From: Blastocatellia bacterium
Lineage (GTDB): Bacteria; Acidobacteriota; Blastocatellia; UBA7656; JADIYM01
Length of the DNA: 64,000 nucleotides
Assembly: GCA_016705245.1 (NCBI GenBank)
Contig: JADIYM010000001.1
Coordinates: forward strand, 467,852 to 531,851
Direction: 5' to 3'
In this document: positions 9,680 through 20,100 of the stretch, piece after piece
How positions within the stretch are numbered: the stretch's first letter is position 1
Layout of the letters: the number at the start of each line of letters is the position of its first letter
Made by a program: the position numbers and the translations under genes
The notes under the pieces: model-generated
What the model was told of the DNA's origin: nothing
Seen by the model: only the letters and a program-made list of their open reading frames with translations
Database searches by the model: none

Positions 9680-11428
9680 ATGTCCGTGCGGCCCTACACT
9701 CTCGTTACGGATTCGGCCGCGCTCGGCGATTGCCTCGAAACGCTTCGCGGCCAGCCTCTGATCGGCCTCGACACCGAGACGACGGGACTCGATCCGTTCA
9801 CGAGCCGCGTGCGCCTCGTCCAGTTCTCGACCCCGGGCGACGTCTTCGTGATCGATTGCTTCGCCTTCGGCGCGCTCGAGGATTCGCGCCTCGTCGGTCT
9901 GCTCGAGTTGCCGCGCCCGATCAAGATTCTCCACAACGCCAAATTCGACGCGCGCATGCTCGAGCGGCATGCCGGAGCGCGCTTGCGGGGCGTCTTCGAC
10001 ACCTACCTCGCGAGCCAGCTCGTTGAAGCCGGCGCGCACGGCCAGACGCACTCCCTCCGGGCCGTTGCCGAGCGCCACCTCGGCGTCGCGATCGACAAGC
10101 GGCAGCAACTGAGCGACTGGAGCGGGATCCTGAGTGCGGACCAGGTCGAATACGCAGCGGCGGACGTCCGCGTGCTCCTGCCACTCCGCGCGAAGCTCGT
10201 CGAGAAGATCCGCGAACTCGGGCTCATCAACGTCGCAAAAATTGAGTTCGACTGCGCTCCCGTCGTCGCCCGGATGGAGAACGCCGGCATCTACATCGAC
10301 CGAGTTCGGTGGGAGGCCCTCTGCGAGGTGACCGAGCGCGCGCATGCCATTCTGCGCGACCGCCTGATGGAGGACTTTTCCGGCGCAGTGCAACAGATGG
10401 CGCTTTTTGGCAAAGCCGAGATCAACCTCGACTCACCAACACAGGTGCAGGACGCGCTCCACCGGCTTGGCATTCCCGTCGAGGGCACTAGAGCCACCGA
10501 ACTGCAGCACTTCGCCAAACACGAGATTGTCGCGCGCCTGCTCGAGTACCGGACAGTCGCAAAACAGCTCACGAGCTACGGCCGCGCCATGCTCGACCAC
10601 ATCCATCCGGTGACCGGCCGCATTCACCCGCAGTTCATCCAGATCGGCGCGACGTCGGGCCGGTTCGCCTGCATGGATCCAAGCGTCCAGCAGATTCCGA
10701 ACGCGCCGGAGTACCGCGACGCCGTTAGGGCGCCGGAAGGCCGGACGCTCGTCGTCGCCGATTACTCGCAGATCGAGCTGCGAATCCTTGCGGACTGGTC
10801 GCAGGACACCGCGCTCATGAAGGCCTTTCAGTCTGGCGAGGACCTGCACAGGGTCACGGCGAGCCAGATGTTCAACGTGCCGCTCGCCGATGTCACGAAG
10901 TCGCAACGGTCGGCCGCGAAGTCACTGAACTTCGGATTGATGTACGGAATGGGCGCTCAGGGGCTCGCGATGCGGATCGAATCCTCGGTCGCCGAGGCCG
11001 AACGGCTCGTTCACAAGTATTTCTCGGCCTACCGCGGAGTCGAACAGTGGCTGCGCGAAGCCGGAGAACAGGCGGTGCGCGACCGCGAGTCGCGGACGCG
11101 GTCGGGGCGTCTCGTCCGTTACGAGTTCGACGACGAAGACCGAGCGCAGACCGCGGGCATTGCTCGCCTCGGCAAGAACGTGCCGATCCAGGGGACTAGC
11201 GCCGACATCACGAAGGTGGCAATGATCGAGCTCGACGCGGCGCTCAGTGGCACCGACGCGCAGATCGTGAACACGATTCACGACGAGCTCGTCGTCGAGT
11301 GTGACGAGTCGATTGCCGATGCCACGCGCGACGCGGTCGAGCGTACGATGACGTGGGCAGGTCAGCAGTTCATCAGGAGCATTCCGGTCGTCGTCGAGAC
11401 ATCGGTCTCGGTGGCGTGGAACAAATAA
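9680..11428 (+). CDS. polA: DNA polymerase I-like family A polymerase without 5' nuclease domain
   Basis: Predicted 582 residues: a 3'-5' exonuclease domain joined directly to a family A polymerase domain. Exo motifs: DTETTGLD (Asp31, Glu33), NAKFD (Asp90) and YAAAD (Tyr158, Asp162), all intact, so proofreading is expected. Polymerase motifs: A DYSQIELR (Asp361), B with Lys414, Phe418 and Tyr422-Gly423 (KSLNFGLMYG), and C HDE at 534-536. Phe418 predicts discrimination against dideoxynucleotides. The FEN/5' nuclease domain of classical PolA (about 300 residues) is absent. This compact form is known from Aquificales and phages. I use the ATG at 9680; one nine codons upstream overlaps the -10. 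Confidence 0.9.
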   Translation: MSVRPYTLVTDSAALGDCLETLRGQPLIGLDTETTGLDPFTSRVRLVQFSTPGDVFVIDCFAFGALEDSRLVGLLELPRPIKILHNAKFDARMLERHAGARLRGVFDTYLASQLVEAGAHGQTHSLRAVAERHLGVAIDKRQQLSDWSGILSADQVEYAAADVRVLLPLRAKLVEKIRELGLINVAKIEFDCAPVVARMENAGIYIDRVRWEALCEVTERAHAILRDRLMEDFSGAVQQMALFGKAEINLDSPTQVQDALHRLGIPVEGTRATELQHFAKHEIVARLLEYRTVAKQLTSYGRAMLDHIHPVTGRIHPQFIQIGATSGRFACMDPSVQQIPNAPEYRDAVRAPEGRTLVVADYSQIELRILADWSQDTALMKAFQSGEDLHRVTASQMFNVPLADVTKSQRSAAKSLNFGLMYGMGAQGLAMRIESSVAEAERLVHKYFSAYRGVEQWLREAGEQAVRDRESRTRSGRLVRYEFDDEDRAQTAGIARLGKNVPIQGTSADITKVAMIELDAALSGTDAQIVNTIHDELVVECDESIADATRDAVERTMTWAGQQFIRSIPVVVETSVSVAWNK

Positions 11429-11467
11429 TCCCCGCCGACGAGCGGGCCAATCGGGAAGGAGGATCAC

Positions 11468-12178
11468 ATGGCGAACATCACACGACGCAGCGCCCTGCAG
11501 TCGATGGCGGTTGCGGGAACGGGCCTCGCTGTCGGGGCGACGGGAGCGGCGGCTCAGGACGGTCAGATGATGGCGAAACCGGCGGCGCCCGGAATGAAGG
11601 TGCCGGCCTATGCGCCGGTTGTCTACAAGCTCGACGACCTCGTCGGGTTGAACAAGGACATGCTCGAGCAGCACTACAAGCTGTACGCCGGTTACGTGAC
11701 GAACACGAACAAGGCGAACACGGCGCTCTCGGAGATGATCGCGGCCGGAAAGACGGAATCGGCGGACTTCGCCGAGACGCGGCGGCGGCTAGGATTCGAA
11801 TACAACGGCATGCGGCTTCACGAGTACTACTTCGGTTCGATGAAGTCGGGCGGGTCGCCGGTGGACGCGAAACTCAAGGCGGCGGTCGAGGCGGTCTGGG
11901 GAACGTGGGACGCGTGGATGGCGGACTTTGTACGGACGGGAATGATGCGCGGAATCGGCTGGTCGATGCTGTACCAGGATCCGTGGAATGGCGCGCTCTC
12001 GCACCACTGGATCAGTGACCACGAGTATTTCCATCCTGCGGGATTCACGCCGATCCTCGTGATGGACGTGTGGGAACACGCGTACGTGCTGCAGTTCGGT
12101 GCTCAGGGCCGAAAGGCCTACGTCGACGCATTCTTCAAGAACGTTGACTGGGGTGTCGTCGCCAAGCGCCTGAAGTAA
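11468..12178 (+). CDS. Exported Fe/Mn superoxide dismutase
   Basis: Converts superoxide to hydrogen peroxide and oxygen. The 236-residue protein begins with a Tat-type leader (ITRRSALQSMAVAGTGLAVG) ending near AAAQ at residue 30, so it probably works outside the cytoplasm. The four metal ligands of the Fe/Mn family are visible: His69 (LEQHY), His118 (LHEYYFG), and Asp200 and His204 (MDVWEHAY). GGAAGGAGG lies about 6 nt before the ATG, one of the best ribosome sites in the window. Fe versus Mn cannot be read safely. It starts 39 nt after the polymerase gene. Confidence 0.93.
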   Translation: MANITRRSALQSMAVAGTGLAVGATGAAAQDGQMMAKPAAPGMKVPAYAPVVYKLDDLVGLNKDMLEQHYKLYAGYVTNTNKANTALSEMIAAGKTESADFAETRRRLGFEYNGMRLHEYYFGSMKSGGSPVDAKLKAAVEAVWGTWDAWMADFVRTGMMRGIGWSMLYQDPWNGALSHHWISDHEYFHPAGFTPILVMDVWEHAYVLQFGAQGRKAYVDAFFKNVDWGVVAKRLK

Positions 12179-12184
12179 AAGAAC

Positions 12185-12262
12185 AGAGTAGACAGGATTA
12201 CAGGATTGACAGGATTCAATGAAACTCATCAATCCTGTCAATCCTGTAATCCTGTCTACTCT
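12185..12262. repeat. Intergenic inverted repeat, ACAGGATT family
   Basis: Perfect 32-nt arms (12185-12216 and 12231-12262) of tandem ACAGGATT-type units with a 14-nt centre. Starts 6 nt after the superoxide dismutase stop. Sister copies lie at 15.7-15.9 and 42.3-42.4 kb. Confidence 0.95.
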
Positions 12263-12365
12263 CCCCTCTTTAGAACTTCGCTAGAGAATCCTTACGTGTT
12301 GTTAAAGATATAGGTCCGGGGCGGGTCCTACTGTGCGAACACACATCGCCAGAAGGAGAACCCCG

Positions 12366-14003
12366 GTGAACACACGACGGATCGCTCTCACGCTCGCGCT
12401 CGTCACGAGCCTCGCCGCTGGATTGCCTGCGACCTCACCGGCCGCCGCGTCCGGCACACCACTCATATCCCTCGCGATCGACCCGATGGCCTCGGGTGAG
12501 CGCAGCGACTACAACGGCGACCTCATCGACGACCTCGTCGTCGGCTCGCCGGGCGAGAACATTGGCGTTCCCCCGTTCACGTTTCCTATCGAAGACGCCG
12601 GCCAGATCAACGCGATCTACGGCACTACCTCGTTCCTGTCCTCGACCGGCAACCAGGCGTTCGACATGCGCGACATCGGCGTGACGGGATCTCCGAGAGA
12701 CTTCGACAACTTCGGAGCCGCCCTCGCATCGGGTGACTTCAACGGGGACGGGTACTCGGACCTCGCGATCGGTGCCCCGCATCCGGACGAGATCCAGACT
12801 CCTTTCGGTGGACGCGTCAGCATCTTCTATGGCGACGCCGGCGGGCTCGACCGCGACGCTGACCAGATCTTTTCGCAGGACACGGACAATATGCTCGACG
12901 TCGGCGAGTTTGGCGACCAGTTCGGCTTTTGCCTTGCGGCCGGCGACTTCAACGCCGACGCCAAGACGGACCTTGCCATCGCCGTACCGTTCGAGCGGGT
13001 CGGCGGGGAGGCCGGTGTCGACCACGGCGCCGTCGCCGTGCTCTACGGATCGCCGTCCGGGCTGTCGACAATCAACAATCAGCTCTGGTCGCAGAGTTCT
13101 CCTGGGATCGCCGATAACCTCGAGTCGGGAGATCGGTTCGGTCACGGGCTGGCGACCGGCGACTTCAACGGCGACTTCGTTTCGGACCTCGCCATCGGAG
13201 CGCCATTCGAAGACAACGGACAGACGCCCGACGAAGGGACGGTCCACGTGATCTTCGGACAGGCAAGCGTCGGATTGACGGCGACGGGCTCACGACAACT
13301 CCAGCGCCGCACGAAAATCGTCGCCGGACTTCCCGACTCGACCGGCTATCAGTTCGGCTCGGCGCTTGCAGCCGGCGACACCAACGGCGACGGCTTCGAC
13401 GACCTCGCGGTCGGCCTGCCCGGCGATGACACGAGTGGCGCCATCGATTCGGGCTCGGTGATGCTTTTCATAGGATCGGCCACTGGAGCCTTCACGCGCT
13501 TCGCGACGGTCATCCACGAAGACCTCAGCGGCATCCAGGGCGTTGCGGAGGCGGGAGACCGGTTCGGCGAGACGCTTACGATCGGGAAACTCGGCGCCGA
13601 TGCGTTCGAGGACCTCGTCATCGGCGCTCCGGGCGACCGCGTCGGATCCCAGGACGGCGCCGGCAGCGTCCACGTCTTCATGTCCAAGTTCTTCGGCGTC
13701 GATCTGGGCGACCAGATGGTGCTCACGCAGTCATTCATCCAGTCCGGAGCGCCCGAGGCCGGCGACGCTTTCGGGGCCTCGCTCTCGAACGGCGACTACA
13801 ACGGTGACGGCTTCGACGATCTCGCGATCGGCGTGCCGTTAGAGGACATCGATTCCGACACCGATTGCGGTGCGGTCCACGTCGTGTACTCGAGCCTGTC
13901 CGGCCCGATCACCGACCAGGACGTCCAGCTCTGGTCGCAGGGCACGTCCGGCATCGACGGAACCCGAAGGAGCAACGAGCGCTTCGGCACGGCGGTCCGG
14001 TAG
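12366..14003 (+). CDS. Secreted FG-GAP (integrin-alpha-like beta-propeller) protein, copy 1
   Basis: Predicted 545 residues from the GTG at 12366, preceded by GAAGGAGAA; an upstream ATG at 12333 is less likely because it overlaps this site. The signal peptide (ALTLALVTSLAAGLPATSPAAA) directs export. The mature protein has about seven FG-GAP repeats, each with a calcium-binding loop such as DFNGDGYSDLAIGAP or DYNGDGFDDLAIGVP, one a degenerate loop LGADAFEDLVIGAP. Seven such blades form an integrin-alpha-like propeller, typically extracellular and used in adhesion or polymer binding. Its neighbour is a tandem paralogue. No catalytic domain is visible. Confidence 0.88.
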   Translation: MNTRRIALTLALVTSLAAGLPATSPAAASGTPLISLAIDPMASGERSDYNGDLIDDLVVGSPGENIGVPPFTFPIEDAGQINAIYGTTSFLSSTGNQAFDMRDIGVTGSPRDFDNFGAALASGDFNGDGYSDLAIGAPHPDEIQTPFGGRVSIFYGDAGGLDRDADQIFSQDTDNMLDVGEFGDQFGFCLAAGDFNADAKTDLAIAVPFERVGGEAGVDHGAVAVLYGSPSGLSTINNQLWSQSSPGIADNLESGDRFGHGLATGDFNGDFVSDLAIGAPFEDNGQTPDEGTVHVIFGQASVGLTATGSRQLQRRTKIVAGLPDSTGYQFGSALAAGDTNGDGFDDLAVGLPGDDTSGAIDSGSVMLFIGSATGAFTRFATVIHEDLSGIQGVAEAGDRFGETLTIGKLGADAFEDLVIGAPGDRVGSQDGAGSVHVFMSKFFGVDLGDQMVLTQSFIQSGAPEAGDAFGASLSNGDYNGDGFDDLAIGVPLEDIDSDTDCGAVHVVYSSLSGPITDQDVQLWSQGTSGIDGTRRSNERFGTAVR

Positions 14004-14056
14004 CGCCGCGTCGGATGGAATCGAAGACTCCGCATGATTTTCAGGGGGACAGCACG

Positions 14057-15715
14057 ATGAGGCAGCAGAACACAAAGCGCGTTACACGCGCCGCAACACT
14101 TCTGGTGATTGCCGCTCTGTATGGAGTGGGCTCATCCATCCGGGCAAGTACGCCAATCGCGTCCGGCACGCCCGTCATCACCGTTGCGATCGATCCGATC
14201 GCTTCGGGAGAGCGCGCCGACTACGACGGTGATGGATTCGACGACCTCGTCGTCGGGTCGCCGCTGGAGAACGTCGCCGGCGGAACGATCTGGTGGCCCG
14301 TGAGCTTCGCCGGGCAGATCAATGTTCTCTACGGCACGGTGTCCGGGATCTCCTCGGCCGGTGATCAGGCGTTCGACATGCGCGACGTTGGCGTGTCGGG
14401 CACACCCGAATCGAACGACCACTTCGGCGAAGCACTTGCCTCGGGCGACTTCAATGGCGATGGATACTCGGATCTCGCGGTAGGCATCCCGCGACCGACC
14501 GACTTTGACGAAAGCGTTGGCGGTCGCGTCAGCGTGTTCTACGGAAACGCAGGCGGACTCGACCGGAACAACGATCAGCTCTTTTCGCAGAATACGGCGG
14601 GGATCGAGGACGCGAGCGAGATCGGCGACCAGTTCGGGCTGCGCCTCGCGTCGGGCGATTTCAATGCGGACGGACGGACGGACCTGGCAATCGCCGCGCC
14701 GTTCGAGTCGATTCTCGGATTAAGTGGCAGCGCCCACGGGATCGTTCACGTTCTCTATGGAACAGCGTCTGGCCTTTCGACAGCCAGCGATCAGCTCTGG
14801 TCGCAGGATTCGCCGGGAATCGCGGACGATGCCGAGTCCGGCGACCAGTTCGGGTTCGGACTCGTGACCGGCGACTTCAACGGCGATCTCGTGTCGGACC
14901 TGGCCATCGGCTCTCGATTCGAGGACAACGGCCGGTCGACGAACGAAGGCACGGTTCACGTGATCTTCGGAGAGGCCGGCGGCGGCCTTTCGTCCGCGGG
15001 CTCACAGCAGGTCCAGCGACGTGAGGTCATCACCTCCTTTCCTCGCGACTCGACCGGATACGAGTTTGGAGCGGCGATCGCCGCCGGCGATCTGAACGGC
15101 GACGGCTTCGACGACATGGCCATCGGACTGCCTGGCGACGATATCAACGGAGCGGTCAACTCGGGTTCGGTCATGGTGTTCCACGGCTCGGCGACGGGAG
15201 ACTTCACGCGATATCCGACGGTGATTCACGAAGACATCGGAGGCGTGCAGGGTGTCGCAGAGGAGGGTGACCGGTTCGGCGCGGCGCTTACGATCGGGAA
15301 GCTCGGCGCGGATCCGTTCGAGGATCTGTGCATCGGCGCACCGGGCGACCGCGTCGGCTCGCAGGACAACGCCGGAAGCGTTCACGTCTTCATGTCGCAG
15401 TCGTTCAGTGTTGACCTGGGTGACCAGATGGTCCTTACGCAGGCATTCCTGGCGTCGGGAGCGCCGGAATCCGGCGATACGTTCGGGGCCGCGCTCTCGA
15501 ACGGGGACCTCAATGGCGATGGATTCGACGACCTCGTCATCGGCGTGCCTCTGGAGGACATCGACGGCGACACCGACTGCGGTGCGGTTCACGTCGTGTA
15601 TTCGAGCCTCTCCGGGCCCATCACCTCGCAGGGCGTGCAGCTGTGGTCGCAGGGCGCCTCGGGCATCGACGGCACCCGCAACGACCAGGAGCATTTCGGG
15701 GCAACCGTGCGGTAA
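14057..15715 (+). CDS. Secreted FG-GAP (integrin-alpha-like beta-propeller) protein, copy 2
   Basis: 552 residues from the ATG at 14057 (AGGGGGAC just upstream), 53 nt after copy 1. It has a signal peptide (VTRAATLLVIAALYGVGSSIRA) and the same seven FG-GAP blades in the same order as copy 1, with near-identical stretches such as VAEEGDRFGAALTIGKLGAD and ASGIDGTRNDQEHFG. The pair clearly arose by tandem duplication, and divergence is highest in the first blades. Calcium loops (DYDGDGFDDLVVGSP, DLNGDGFDDMAIGLP) are intact. Confidence 0.88.
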   Translation: MRQQNTKRVTRAATLLVIAALYGVGSSIRASTPIASGTPVITVAIDPIASGERADYDGDGFDDLVVGSPLENVAGGTIWWPVSFAGQINVLYGTVSGISSAGDQAFDMRDVGVSGTPESNDHFGEALASGDFNGDGYSDLAVGIPRPTDFDESVGGRVSVFYGNAGGLDRNNDQLFSQNTAGIEDASEIGDQFGLRLASGDFNADGRTDLAIAAPFESILGLSGSAHGIVHVLYGTASGLSTASDQLWSQDSPGIADDAESGDQFGFGLVTGDFNGDLVSDLAIGSRFEDNGRSTNEGTVHVIFGEAGGGLSSAGSQQVQRREVITSFPRDSTGYEFGAAIAAGDLNGDGFDDMAIGLPGDDINGAVNSGSVMVFHGSATGDFTRYPTVIHEDIGGVQGVAEEGDRFGAALTIGKLGADPFEDLCIGAPGDRVGSQDNAGSVHVFMSQSFSVDLGDQMVLTQAFLASGAPESGDTFGAALSNGDLNGDGFDDLVIGVPLEDIDGDTDCGAVHVVYSSLSGPITSQGVQLWSQGASGIDGTRNDQEHFGATVR

Positions 15716-15850
15716 GGAGAGTGGACAGGATTCACCGGATTTTCGGAGGATGAACAGGATTCGCAATGGGAAAAACGGAGCGTGTTGGTTCCAATCAATG
15801 GAGTTCCTGTGAATCCTTTGAAAATCCGGTGAATCCTGTCCACTCTCTCC
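15716..15850. repeat. Intergenic inverted repeat, ACAGGATT family
   Basis: Outer arms at 15716-15745 and 15820-15850 (GGACAGGATTCACCGGATTTTC and its complement) flank an AT-richer centre. Begins directly after the stop of FG-GAP copy 2, in a convergent gap. Confidence 0.9.
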
Positions 15851-15928
15851 CTGCAAAATCAGACCGCGGGCCGGTGCAGCGTCGCCCGATGCTGCACTCG
15901 ACCCGCGGTTGTCATCGATTCGAGGTCG

Positions 15929-16384
15929 CTACCGGCCGTGCGCCGCGATCACGAGCACCGAGCCCGGTGAGCCCGCGGCCTTCGCCAACCGCTCGCGCGA
16001 CTTCGACTTCGCGACGCGATAGAACGTGCCGTCCCATCCGGCGCGGATCTCGGAGAGAAACCGCTCCTCTCCGTAACACGAGAAGACGAGCGTCGCCACG
16101 CCGTCACCGGCCTTCCCCGTGCTTTCGACCCTCGAGAGCACGAGGATGTGTTCGCCGCTCTCCGCCTCCACGGAGAGGGTGCCTTCGCCGATCTGGCGAA
16201 CGGTGTATTCACCGGCGGGCATCGTTGACCGTCCGGCGTTGAAGGCGAACGGGATCGTGACCTCGACCGGTCCTCGAAGTCCTGCTTCGGCCGGCGCGGC
16301 GGCGAGACCGATCGCCATTCCAACCGCCGCCAAAAACGCCGCCGATCGGCGAACGATTCGTCCAAGTGTCGTCGTGCAATTCAT
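15929..16384 (-). CDS. Small exported protein of unknown function
   Basis: 151 residues from the ATG at 16384, supported by GGAGG 9 nt upstream. The signal peptide (RIVRRSAAFLAAVGMAIGLAAAPAEA) is followed by VEVTIPFAFNAGRSTMPAGEY, a pattern I associate with a small secreted beta-rich protein family common in Acidobacteria; no biochemical role is known. Transcribed away from the sigma-factor gene, with a 144-nt divergent gap. Confidence 0.75.
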   Translation of the reverse strand: MNCTTTLGRIVRRSAAFLAAVGMAIGLAAAPAEAGLRGPVEVTIPFAFNAGRSTMPAGEYTVRQIGEGTLSVEAESGEHILVLSRVESTGKAGDGVATLVFSCYGEERFLSEIRAGWDGTFYRVAKSKSRERLAKAAGSPGSVLVIAAHGR

Positions 16385-16528
16385 CGCTGTTGTCCTCCAA
16401 ACTGTCGTTGTTGCCGTGAGCCACCCCATCGGCTTCTTGCTGCATCCACACGGGAGAGCGATAATCGGGGCCGGCTTCCATCACGCCCGGATGAAGCCCC
16501 TCAAAAAATCTTTCGAAGACGGCGAGCG

Positions 16529-17107
16529 ATGCGAACCACGCAGGACGAGGTCACGCTTCTGCTCCAGAAGCTTCAGGCTGGAGACCGGGCCGCTCTCGAC
16601 GAGCTCATGCCGCTCGTGTACGCCGAGTTGCGTCGGATCGCGGCCGGGTACCTCAAGGGCGAGCGGCGCGAGCACACGCTTCAGCCGACGGCGCTCGTGC
16701 ACGAGGCCTACCTGAAACTGGCCGACCAGAGCGGACTGCAGCCCGAGAGTCGCGCGCACTTCCTTGGCATCGCGGCGACGATGATGCGCCAGACGCTCGT
16801 CGACCACGCCCGCCGGCACCGCGCCGGCAAGCGCGCCGGCTCGCACCTGCGAGTGACGTATGACGAGCAGTTGCCGGTTCCGGTGCAGTTCGACGTCGAG
16901 GTCATCGCGCTCAACGACGCGCTCGAGCGTCTGGCCGTCGAGGATCCCCGGCTTGCGCGCATCGTCGAGTTGAGATACTTCGGCGGCCTGAGCATCGCCG
17001 AGACCGCCGAGGTCGTCGGCGTAGGGACGGCGACGGTGGAGCGCGAGTGGCGCCTGGCGCGCGCGTGGCTGAAGCGGGAGATCGCCGGCAACGAGGTGGA
17101 CGGATGA
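16529..17107 (+). CDS. ECF-subfamily RNA polymerase sigma factor (TIGR02999 type)
   Basis: 192 residues with the two-domain ECF layout: region 2 (ALDELMPLVYAELRRIAAGYL, then LVHEAYLKLAD and HFLGIAATMMRQTLVDHAR) and region 4 (IVELRYFGGLSIAETAEVVG with helix-turn-helix to VEREWRLARAWLKRE). The sequence matches the sigma-70-like group that sits next to Ser/Thr kinases in Acidobacteria and Planctomycetes. No anti-sigma gene is present; instead the stop codon overlaps the kinase start (ATGA), so the kinase probably controls this factor or shares its signal. That link is inferred from coupling. Confidence 0.93.
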   Translation: MRTTQDEVTLLLQKLQAGDRAALDELMPLVYAELRRIAAGYLKGERREHTLQPTALVHEAYLKLADQSGLQPESRAHFLGIAATMMRQTLVDHARRHRAGKRAGSHLRVTYDEQLPVPVQFDVEVIALNDALERLAVEDPRLARIVELRYFGGLSIAETAEVVGVGTATVEREWRLARAWLKREIAGNEVDG

Positions 17108-20100
17108 GCGTCGACTGGCAGCGAGTCAAGGAACTGTTCAACGAGGCCGTGGAATTGCCTGCGGAAGAGCGCGAAGCCTTTCTGGGCACGGCGTGCGCCG
17201 GCGACCTGGCGTTGCGGCGCGAAGTCGACGGCCTCATTGCCGCCGACGACGAAGCGGCCGGGTTCCTGCCGGAACCGGAAGACGCAACGGGAACGACTGC
17301 CACAGCCGCCGCCGCCGATATCGCGACGGAGCCCGGCGGACGACACGAGGCCATTTCGAGCGGCAAGCTGCGCTTCTGTCCCCGATGCAGCGGCCGGTTC
17401 TCGACCGCCGACATCGTGTGCCCCGTCGACGGCGAGGTGCTCGTGGAGGACCCTGAAGCCCTCGTCGACACGACGATCGACGGCCTCTACCACGTGACTC
17501 GGATGATCGGCCGCGGAGGATTCGGCGTCGTCTATCTCGCGCGCCACGCGCTGCTTCGCGATTTCGTCGCGATCAAGGTACTGCCTCGCCAGCTCAGCTC
17601 GGATCCGGAGCGCATCGAGCGGTTCCTGCGGGAGGGTCGGGCGGCGCGCGCGATCAGCCATCCTAACCTAGTGACGGTCTACGACCTGCGGGCGTCGAAG
17701 GACGGCCTGACCTACATGGTGCAGGAGTACGTCGAGGGTCACACGCTGCGCGACGAGCTCGAGCTGCGGGGAAAGTTCGCGCCGGGTGACGCCCTCGTAC
17801 TGCTCGAGCCGATTGCCGCGGCCCTCGACGAGGCGCACGCGCACGGCATCGTCCATCGCGACCTGAAGCCCGACAACATCATGCTCAGCGTGTCGGGTGC
17901 GAAGCGGACCGCGAAACTGCTCGACCTCGGCATCGTGAAGTTGCAGGAGATCCTCTCGGAGCCATCCGGCGCCGATCACAACGTCACGCATCCGGGCCAC
18001 TTCATCGGAACGCCGTCCTACATGTCGCCCGAGCAGTGGGGGACGCCGCAGGAGGACGGAGGGCCGGACATCGACGGTCGGGCGGACGTCTACAGCTTCG
18101 GCGTGGTGATGTTCGAGATGTTGAGCGGGCGCCAGCCATTCCGAGGACGGAGCATGAGCGAGATCCGGCGGGCGCACCTCATCGATCCGCCGCCGCTCTT
18201 GTGCGAGACGTATTCGGTGATCTCGAGGGCGTTTTCCGAGACGCTGGCCCGTGCGATGGCGAAGGTACGGACGGACCGGCCTGCAACAGCGGATGCGTTC
18301 GTGTCGGAGCTGCGCGCGGTGCTCGAGACCATGTCGCGTCCGCTGTCCCCGGCACAGGCCGCAATGTCATCGCTGCCGACGCACGAGATCCCGCCGACCG
18401 AGGTAGCGCCGCCGAGCCAGCTGGAAGAGCCTGAAGCGTCACGTGGTGCGCGCCGCTGGCACGCCGTGCGATCGGTGGCTGCGGCGGTCGGCATTGCGGC
18501 TGCGCTCGGTGTGGCGGGGTACGGCGGCTGGCGATTCGTGCAGCCGGCGCAGCAAGAGGAGCCGGCACGTCAGATGCAGGCAGTGACTGCTGACGCAGGA
18601 GAGCTGATCACCAACACGGGCACGGCTGTGGACGCGGCGATCTCGCCGGACGGTGCGCGAGTGGCGACGGTGATGCGCGTTGGGTCGCAGTACCAGTTGA
18701 GCGTCGTGCACCTTCCGACGCGGGGCACGGTGCCGCTCGGCGAGCCCACCGAGGCGCGGCTTTACGGGCTGACGTTCTCGCCGGACGGAAACTATGTGTA
18801 TTTCGTCGAGGAGCCGAAGGACGGCGACAGCGTTCTCTCGAAGATCTCGATCGGTGGTGGGTCAGCACAGCGAGTTCTCTCTGATATTGAGAGCGGAGTG
18901 ACTTTTTCACCACGGGGCGATGAGGTGGCTTACGTTCGAAGCGGATCGCAGATTGGCGTTCGCGAGCTTGTGATTGCCTCGGCTGACGGAGCCAAGATCC
19001 GCGCGGTGGCTACAACACAGGGTTCCCAACTCTTTGCGACCGAAGGACCCTCATGGTCTCCCGACGGCGAGAAGATCGCTTGCTCTATTTTGGACTTCTC
19101 CGATGGATTCCGTGGGTTCGTTGGCTTGGTGACGGTCGCGGATGGGTCACTCGCGTCGCTGACAACTCCGAACTGGTTCTATGTCGGACAGATTCAGTGG
19201 GTCGCGAACGGTACGCGGCTCCTCGCGTCGGCAGCGAAGGAGCCTATGGGGTCAATGCAGCTCTGGGACATTGCTTTTCCGAGCGGCAGTATCGAGCCCT
19301 ATAGGTCCGACCTGAACAGTAATGACGGCATCGGCGTTTCCGAGGACGGTAAGCTGGTGGTCAGCGTACGTACGAGCCTGCCAACCAGCATCTGGACACG
19401 GTCGCTCACTACAGAGTCCGACGAACGGCAGCTTCCACTTGGGACGACTCGATTCTATGGCGTGTCCTGGACCAGAGACGGTCGAGTCCTGTACTCGGCG
19501 TCAACGCGTGGAACACCGGACATCTGGCTCGCGGAAGCCGATGGACGGAATGCTCGTCAGATCACCTTTGAAGATTCAATCGACCGAGATCCGGTGATGT
19601 CACCAGACGGACGATTTGTGTTCTTCTCATCGAATCGAGCGGGAGCATTCAACATATGGCGAATACGGTCGGACGGAACCGAGCCGACGCAATTGACCTT
19701 TGGAGCCGATGACGCGTTCCCGTCGTGCTCGATGGCTGGTGACTATATTGTTTTTCAGGGATATGAGAACTTGCTGCCGGGGTTGTGGCGAGTCGGCTAC
19801 GACGGTGGCACTCCTGTCTCGATTGGAACATCGCCCGCAAAGTGGCCGGCCCTCTCGCCTGATGGCAACTGGATAGCCTGCACGGTCCTTGATACGGCTA
19901 CGCAGTCGTGGAAGGCCGCGCTATTTCCTGTTTCGGGAAATGCGGCTCCTCGTCACTATGACGTCCCCATGCTCTCTGTTCCACGATTCGAGTGGCAACG
20001 CGTGCGTTGGTCCGGCGACGGTCTTGCGATTACTTACCTCGCCGACGAAGGCGATTCAACGGTGCTCTACTCGCTTGCTCTCTCTGACGGAGTCCGAACC

